Shown one piece after another: positions 62,901 through 64,000 of a DNA stretch of 64,000 nucleotides. A program made the position numbers and the translations under genes. The stretch spans positions 22,370 through 86,369 of the forward strand of contig JAAYYU010000061.1 of NCBI GenBank assembly GCA_012515235.1, given 5' to 3'. Under the pieces are notes generated by a model, which searched no databases, was not told where the DNA came from, and saw only the letters and a program-made list of their open reading frames with translations. The stretch is from Candidatus Anammoximicrobium sp. (GTDB lineage: Bacteria; Planctomycetota; Planctomycetia; Pirellulales; Pirellulaceae). Numbering within the stretch: the stretch's first letter is position 1; each line of letters starts with the position of its first letter.

Positions 62901-64000
62901 AGGGCAGGTGACGCTGACGGTGGGCCAGGGAACCTTGAGTCTGCCGCGGCAAAGCACGACGGAGTGGATCTCTTTGCCGAACGTGAGCGACGCGGCGGTC
63001 GACGGCCGAAACGCCAACGGCCTGGGCAGCGTGGCGCCGGACGGCGGCGAGGGCGGCGATCGCGACGAGGCCTTTGCCGTTGACGAGGCAGGGCTGTCGG
63101 TGCAACTGGGGCACCTGGCGCATGCCACCGACGACGTCAGCAAGAGCTGGCGACTGGCTCAGCCCAGCGGCGGCTTGATGATCGACCTGGGCGCGGTCTA
63201 CACGATCGACGTCCTGCAAATCTGGAACTATGCCGTGGCCGGCTTGGAAGACTACGGCCCGGCGACGTTTGACCTGTGGACGTCGTCCGTCGGCAACAGC
63301 CTGCCAGCTAGTACGGTCGGGATGACGCGGGTCCTGGACAATCAGTCTTTGAACCGGGCGGCGGACCGGAACGGGAGCGGCTACTACGAGGGCGAGACGT
63401 ATCTGCTGAGCGGCAACACGTCGGTCCCGGCCCACTTGATCGAATTGGGCGACGAGGACGGCGTCGTGACGGACCTGTCGGCGACGCCGGTGACCGCTCG
63501 CTTCCTGTTCTTCGGCGACCTGCAAGGCGCTACGGGCGCCGGCCACGTGGGCTTGTCCGAAGTCCGCTTCTACGGCCGCCGGGTGGGTGCTCCGAACCTG
63601 GTGTTCACGGCGGGCGACGGCGTGGGGGACACGACGATGACCTTCTACGGGCCGCTGGACGACTTGAACACGGCCTTGAGCGGCGTGGATTACGCTGTTG
63701 CGCCCAACTACAACTCGGGCAATCCGAACGCGGTGCCGTCGAACGTGACGCCGGACTCCTTGGAGATCACGGTCAACGACCTCGGCAGCACGGACGTGCT
63801 GACGCCGGGCAATAACACGAATCCGGACTACGGCTTGCCGGCCAGAAAATCGGTGTCGCTGACGGTGCATCCGATCCAGGATTCGCCGACGTTGGACGTG
63901 AGCAGTGCCAGCCGGTCGGTCCAGGAAGGCGGGACGGTGACGTTGGGTCCGATCGTGGTTGGGGACATCGACGCGGCCCGCGATCCGGCGTGGCGTGGCG
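47917..64000 (+). CDS. Giant multidomain secreted protein with metzincin-like protease, 3' truncated
   Basis: The frame is open from ATG 47917 to the window end, 5,361 codons, checked line by line without a stop. A basic N-terminus is followed by 'FESLEQRQLLA' (residues 38-48), close to the LEPR-XLL motif of planctomycete giant surface proteins. Then come a split Ig-like domain (about 90-430), PPC domains (about 642-748, 968-1188 and 2150-2290), a metzincin-like zinc protease (about 789-967), beta-helix segments (1820-1930 and 3745-3830), a DYGDAPD/GEVEDY module (4099-4480), a cadherin-like module (about 4494-4584) and a tandem repeat of about 370 residues (from 4588). It is likely a surface adhesin or matrix protein. 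The C-terminus and any anchor lie beyond the window. Confidence 0.93.
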   Translation, partial: MSIRRSKSGTSVPCSGSRRRRDTRRKEFCRKMTRQMTFESLEQRQLLATGPELVTVLPNAGSFLLDGDLRTEAPSELTLRFSPGQAIDTNTLGGIVITRAGGDGDFEGGRVYSDFGTNGVVTVEFEALRLGAGGNGIQFNFSKSDLGSGTLPTISANLATKIINVTLNSNAATPTTAQGLVDAVNHDANAATLVHASIRTGLETADLGSANARFPDGGSLPLTTGGANAAFGVTNFNVGATPLEVLFTAANAGAGGNGTMVAFRKADLGAAAGPTVSVSAPVTNPASPPTITVTLNTNAGNPTTAQGLVSAINANPLANVHVRASVPIGDPSTDISAPQVVNPVVLGGADDLAAPAGYVARNGNNTNEVIYRFAEPLANDVYRIEVLGAGPGTVLRNQAGDAFNDGLDDRLTFTVDLGPQVTAVVPQPVLRNAVVSVGSVANLRDGDRVLLTAGGTQIVLELDDNAINDGVLPGNEEIAYSSTDPAADIASRIMTAIAGSGLDAESFWTAGSSQVTVAGKAYAPTAQLLTALTGGLTLAEGGLTQRADVVTVYFNADRLASSAAEDPAYYHLIDTASGEVRIPQTVTYDGLRHTAKLQFAADLPTATYRLQIGTSPEPDDTRAEAVRLGTLFASTGYGATAYLGDTAAGPGDVDMIRFELPAFANITVTALPVASLNTSIRLLDAGGVPVAPTSLIDQGAGQPDTLQTTAAVPAGTYYVEMTSFAPSPGGAGTGSYQLNISTTAVLNLANDNNSAYGTATDVGVLGLAGKNITGVDIAPQPVDRPPMRAGEDEPGHRNITVESHGAGIGTTPSAPGPIHFSYYNFADFYGYDPQGNPLNNQITEGQKQLTRAIFETLSHYAGIQFIEHAYLGMQIVTGDIRAVAPTYPVTAVGGIQSGNTIIMNALMHADDDDWMGGWMSTALHEIGHGVGLGHDYDLAAIMGGGNSAETSWSDYDMDHLRRLHPPYSTDIDLYKFNVTAPGYFTADVTAERLTADASRLDAALTLFRDPYATVTSDFGSSGAARLRFTAANPGVFGNDVRVFVQKADFGGAGLPTVSVTGHTITLTLNTNPGNRSRAQDVIAAITGSTAASRLVTVSQLSGAGTADITGILAGTTLALSGGNRETIAQNDDYNGDDPFLGIELQPGTYYLGVTAKGNTSYDPTVSDTGYGGQSDGAYELKLAFETAPGSSLVDLDNPDQDATALDGDADRVAGGAFNFWFETGNTIFVDKASATAPTLQDGSLARPFNTIAAAVQKAASRIVVPVEGADGLTDGDYFTVSDGFHPTRFFEFDIGGDGVVGTNKAIVIAAGDSAADVAAAIAAAINAEGPGGTGALQTTAVATGDYVDLSGADTLDVSESLGLLRAQSLLRIAGNGGADRNLNTLNDALPYLIGVDNVDNTLADGRNLDVPQGVTLMIDAGAVLKLQSANIDAGTPVLGANRQNGSVQLLGTPGTRVYLTSFRNDAMGGDTDGVSTGADPGNWGGVVLRHDSDMNLGGTPDLGLDVYLNTVFQADLSFGGGQVDVNGVLDVYDPVHVVSQRPTVAYSRITKSAGAAISADPDSFDDSRGRSGPDIHGNLVTDNSLNALFVRIKTSFGTPIDKLSVNARFDEQDITYVIAENLQLVGNAGGILINNEVQELKALGNPTGGKFTINGTPVDWNADAAAIKMALEGLGSFGPGAVRVTGGPLPQAAVVIEYVNQAGSADRPDLVIGSDPTDPLVGGAVVTSTVAEGGRKTARPGGRLLVDPGVVVKLSGARIEAERGSAVLIAEGTAEKPVIFTSLKDDRYSGAGGTFDTASDGFGTIATNTPAEGNWGGLLFNLNTRGSIDHAYLAYAGGQTPVEGGTGSFNAIEVHEATLRVANTTFESNANGASITGTRSGRETNDAAVIFVRGAQPVIVNNVFHNNAGAVISIDANALKAVSVTDPGRATGEVGSFVQFANNQGPLVGLNRMANDSNLGAILGMKVRPGPLDTATVWDDTDIVHVLASGQITDDKFHSVGGLRLQSAPDASLVVKLGTGAGFRIGTSSSDLLEVADRIGGSMQIAGAPGFPVVLTSLRDDSVGASLDPAGFPQTDTNGDGGATSPAAGDWNEILFDKYANDTNVVVVNEIEKPLTGGIDLNGTPALAQTLGDLAPNLKSANENRRGGFQVHGYVSLDAPSDVDVYSFTADAGTEVWLDLDKINPALDTVLELVSSTGVVLARSQDNTTLTSGAVTALELTKAPYLGGDFYATTINDAGMRLALPGTAGSTNTYFVRVRSNPAVNNLTDLKGGLTSGQYQLQVRLQQRDQQPGVAVRFADVRYATNGVHVKGLPYHSPLTGEGAESPGDNQSRGAANPLGNALASDRGSVSFGGALSAASDIDFYRFSLNYQQIQSIPGVNNGGKSWATVIDLDWADGLTRPDTTIALFDSAGRLIYVGRASNVQDDQPAPGQGQDVDDLTRGSVTPKDPFIGTAHLPATGATYYLAVVNNQQLPTALNAQFLSSSAYTDVRLEPVNSLKRIAEDHIGFVGYNSNNTPITEVDGLAGAFYGPVSLTPDPNTPLVDTTSAAALATHVDSLAFEDVVLFNTRTNGLYTNNPHNGALATTIDSNLGINSRPLHYVQDIVMRSDGVLYGYQRIDTYNTTSGPTYNNTNNNTAGRLFIFDTGTGAMTTVGSDSIPSNTVAGYGPGSREFEEVTNTDDVDALTFQRTGVNDARTAPTYNLYYSVRENGRSSTGTTTYNSKLYRANPSTGSAVYNSTYGYGWKGDIQLSGTNPATASQGVSDGTNTGYLRFETRAQGTQAEHVSLQLVRAPSNDNSTKFVTVTGLPAGPAVVRVQISWDYSNGRSTASIASVANAINTSTTAQQYMTASTTGTSSLVIGETTLDATGSDDDVNGRVQGNVTGLAFANFTDTGSTVYGVTSGEGTAGFGSQLLAINTGNGNATISRDFTTEGIGTAANNGFQGLALGPQNVPIVVATLASAMTKDQTTITLTAVGVDMVPTTAFDLLVDQELMRVSAGSGATRNVTRTQTVAAAHAAGATASVPGYFKNTLFASTQDGRLVAMDPANPTRNVIAFDTDGDRIPDSHISTASSSLNQTRGVAFSPLDVNLWHPTFRRGDGYFDTVSEGDAGHGINPAPDDTRTPNRFWQQVPDGQGNTRQQVESWGGQSLYFGLERYQHVNYGQPLVNGRTAYANYQASNTQLGVLDNWWQFDLTSNADIQNNFNLPGGAFGRMVTNSIDLSAYDAEDKPTFYFNYFLQDGSPSNGAGTTDSPPLMFDSARVFVSADGGTTWTLVATNNTRLTTPTVPAELPIFLADDSTYNGSPVQQLYNTASWRQARIDMSQWAGEPNVQFRFDFSTAGKIGEAIDPDAATLPGEWAGKFSAEVGDTGGTGEASWSARRGQNNAFEGFYVDDLIVGFAERGEMVTAAPADVSGFDNLYSSFAGSRANITNLGPLNTPSIITSGSYQVEVRRGTEYAEPLTPTDPPMHIYQTLNTNHRLLNNQPTNLPPVVANFDDPDEYDPFNMNLFVTGAGSIEPWDYDDEEYVTPSRSYKSGTITSTQVGEYSSLKINQLETSDGTVTFWALVDAAENPAFRAFRQNPSFPEILNWIDISGTPYEAKPDLHNRLEFLIDGDPQLITTQTYAGYTVEVNFIPGQSSLAPQWIPLSFPISAGLHDFEWRYTRGHDTDLGTNAAYIDVLVIPQPANIWRLGDQNVPREQGMVVIEGNFVRDVSGTGIIVEAGARDGSNSFPYVGPVRKTPVLNQDRLVTSALVVNNVVSDFGTAGIRISGDTGTTPEAGVPMAKVVNNTVYGRATPAGIGIQISNAASPTLVNNIVANTATGIDTTLNGSLGSPPDITTTLFQRNNANGTTGTSPIFAPVGAPLFVNPAVGNFYLAASSPGNPNQAIDSSLNTRVARLEYTQVTNPLGIPQQDMFAPTIDRFGQLRVDDPGTPNATGLGSNIYIDRGAVERADFQGPTARMVNPLDNDTAGVDLDAAVTYMHIDPAPGSAPWTQFILEIMDGGIGVDDTWAGNTLRYVLARDGVPLIDGRDYFFAYNANTNQAIFTSASTFPLDSLYTITIDNTATGIRDLAGNILAPNRTTGGTAFTILLGGHNQDYGDAPDSYGTTKANDGARHVIFPSIPLWLGAGVDADPDGRPTSDATGDDADYYALPGTSGMLVDPHPPLVIQTPAAVGLTDGDTLTIQDNLGTSVTLTFEQNGTPGGLNEIDYYDGDTAETVGDRIVRGIANATGLVGVTAVNLNGGAVQINGAQSVTLPSGLSYSNRLPAALRLPMDDYAANYNAGAGIDGLTFTVADGVNAPVTFEFDNNLLTLSGTTVIAFDAGDSNDVLVRKMVTVIEDALSNLTVTWSVTGGGDYQVDLSSAPLAGTTTGRDDEDGVVFNGAFHTGVGNATPVTVTASGTGYLDAWVDFNHDDVFGDGEKIIDSQLLTAGPNVFQVTTPINAALGTTPARFRLSTTGGLEPTGLAIGGEVEDYTIEIVSLEPPVAVPESYEVDEDTELVSSDTSRPSVLSNDTPGSGPVVEAVLVDAPEHAASFTLHADGTFTYTPQPYFYGTDSFSYAARDARLTSNNAAVVTINVRPVNSDPTIELTDVPANLAVDEDDPAGVAVTGIKIDDLDDIDDLNDILVQVTITAGNGTLSLPAPVMTQRVTFATYNDTVVDGTNAGGAGAPAPENGEGGNRDENFVLNGAGLSTVASGPNEGKLVHSAGLNDSTKWNLTQSPGGLMIQLPGEWTIDVIQIWNFNAQTFETYGATGFDLYVASGAARPADKGAMTAVQTGVGLTRMDAGYPAEYLGETYVSGTSNVNVIPAEVGDANGGHDTLSNADPISGRWLLLDNLTGTAGRVGLSEIRLYGRPAAAPNILITEGDGIADPTMTFRGTLTDVTAALNGLVYRSDPDYNSGSGQDTIEIEVNDLGNVDKDTPAANQNPQTADENVTTRRIVWKEVSIKVNPKNDAPEIELASTSLRVDEDGGAPLDPIVISDIDAGTDPAWRGQVTLTVGQGTLSLPRQSTTEWISLPNVSDAAVDGRNANGLGSVAPDGGEGGDRDEAFAVDEAGLSVQLGHLAHATDDVSKSWRLAQPSGGLMIDLGAVYTIDVLQIWNYAVAGLEDYGPATFDLWTSSVGNSLPASTVGMTRVLDNQSLNRAADRNGSGYYEGETYLLSGNTSVPAHLIELGDEDGVVTDLSATPVTARFLFFGDLQGATGAGHVGLSEVRFYGRRVGAPNLVFTAGDGVGDTTMTFYGPLDDLNTALSGVDYAVAPNYNSGNPNAVPSNVTPDSLEITVNDLGSTDVLTPGNNTNPDYGLPARKSVSLTVHPIQDSPTLDVSSASRSVQEGGTVTLGPIVVGDIDAARDPAWRG
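48283..48897 (+). repeat. Two tandem ~80-residue modules (R1, R2) inside an Ig-like domain
   Basis: R1 (48283-48534) and R2 (48646-48897) share 'GAGGNG', a K-[AS]-DLG segment and 'LNxNAxxPTTAQGLVxAxN'. Two more divergent copies are at 50989-51228 (R3) and 56224-56490 (R4). The pair splits a domain that begins 'LGGIVITRAGGDGDF' and resumes at 'EVIYRFAEPLANDVYRIEV'. Confidence 0.7.
50281..50815 (+). other. Metzincin-like zinc metalloprotease domain of the giant protein
   Basis: HEIGHGVGLGHD at residues 924-935 fits HExxHxxGxxH, with His924, His928 and His934 as zinc ligands and Glu925 as catalytic base. 'AAIMGGG' follows as a Met-turn. The upstream 'TEGQKQLTRAIFETLSHYAG' matches the helix seen in serralysin/matrixin (M10) domains. 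All catalytic residues are present, so it could be active. Confidence 0.88.
50989..51228 (+). repeat. Module R3 inserted in a PPC domain
   Basis: 'RFTAANPGVFGNDVRVFVQK' to 'RLVTVSQLSG' aligns with R2. The PPC domain before it ('DIDLYKFNVTAPGYFTADV', 'LDAALTLFR') resumes after it ('QNDDYNGDDPFLGIELQPGT', 'YYLGVTA'). Confidence 0.7.
51730..51960 (+). repeat. Hook-IN-like module splitting a beta-helix domain
   Basis: 'GLTDGDYFTVSDG' and 'AADVAAAIAAAINAEG' mark this roughly 77-residue module. Host sequence 'NTIFVDKASA' to 'PFNTIAAAV' stops before it, and 'LRIAGNGGADRNLNTLNDAL' resumes after it. Confidence 0.6.
60211..61362 (+). repeat. DYGDAPD/GEVEDY domain split by two hook-IN-like modules
   Basis: The domain starts at DYGDAPDSYG (60211) and ends with GEVEDYTI (61330-61353). 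The usual run from GDDAD straight into DDEDGVVF is interrupted between 60367 and 61041. Two modules fill the gap: 'GLTDGDTLTIQDN' to 'INGAQSVTL', and 'GIDGLTFTVADG' to 'YQVDLSSA'. Confidence 0.75.
61678..64000 (+). repeat. Tandem cadherin-like repeats, each with an inserted discoidin-like domain
   Basis: The repeat begins at 61678, 62791 and 63886 (371 and 365 codons apart; the third is cut). Each has a cadherin-like shell ('GNGTLSLP', 'DPTMTFRGTLTDV', 'VNDLGN'). It is interrupted after TLSLP by about 215 residues ending 'VGLSE[IV]R[LF]YGR', which look like an F5/8-type C domain. Confidence 0.85.

Noticed and set aside
58741..63870. A 1,709-codon open frame on the minus strand
   Set aside because: It is antisense to the giant gene. 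Its translation is His/Arg/Val-rich without domains, as expected from high-GC shadow frames.

Overview
The window looks like a piece of a Planctomycetota chromosome, most likely from the Pirellulales or a related order. The signs are high GC, two arylsulfatases, DUF1080 / ThuA / Gfo-Idh-MocA genes, an HzsA-related di-heme protein, an ECF sigma factor overlapping a Ser/Thr kinase, and a giant surface protein with an N-terminal LEPR-XLL-like motif. These are family recognitions by eye; no search was run. No tRNA, rRNA, CRISPR array, transposase or prophage gene was seen.

Layout. (1) 1-16.4 kb: secreted catabolism. It holds a 5'-truncated HzsA-related protein, two sulfatases (one with C-terminal EF-hands), a beta-helix protein, an SGNH hydrolase, a ceramidase-like protein, a ThuA protein, a Gfo/Idh/MocA oxidoreductase, a HEAT-repeat protein and a DUF1080 protein. 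(2) 16.4-26.2 kb, minus strand: regulation and respiration. In transcription order these are cydA, cydB, an RluD-like pseudouridine synthase, a zinc-ribbon STAS protein, a Tat-exported oxidoreductase, NikR, an ECF sigma factor and a TPR-tailed Ser/Thr kinase. (3) 26.6-35.0 kb: glycerol-dehydrogenase-like and L-xylulose-kinase-like genes, nicotinamidase, a lipoprotein, a small Lys-rich protein, glycogen debranching enzyme and cysteine desulfurase. (4) 35.4-42.2 kb: a chaperone island in the order groEL, groES, groEL, dnaJ, grpE, then FmdB-like and YacG-like zinc proteins. A very good sigma-54 (-24/-12) promoter lies upstream of the first groEL. (5) 42.2-47.3 kb: a membrane protein, an ABC ATPase, a four-helix-bundle protein and an ABC permease fused to a CPBP protease. 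7- and 8-bp tandem repeats border these genes and supply several of their stop codons.

(6) 47.9-64.0 kb: one reading frame open on the plus strand from the ATG at 47917 to the window edge, at least 5,361 codons with no stop. I read it line by line. It encodes a giant secreted or surface protein carrying a metzincin-like zinc protease, PPC domains, beta-helix segments, a DYGDAPD/GEVEDY module, a cadherin-like module and a tandem repeat of about 370 residues. Long open frames on the opposite strand there (up to 1,709 codons) are shadows. The most striking feature is that at least six of its recognisable domains appear split in the middle by inserted modules, as if domains had been inserted into domains repeatedly.
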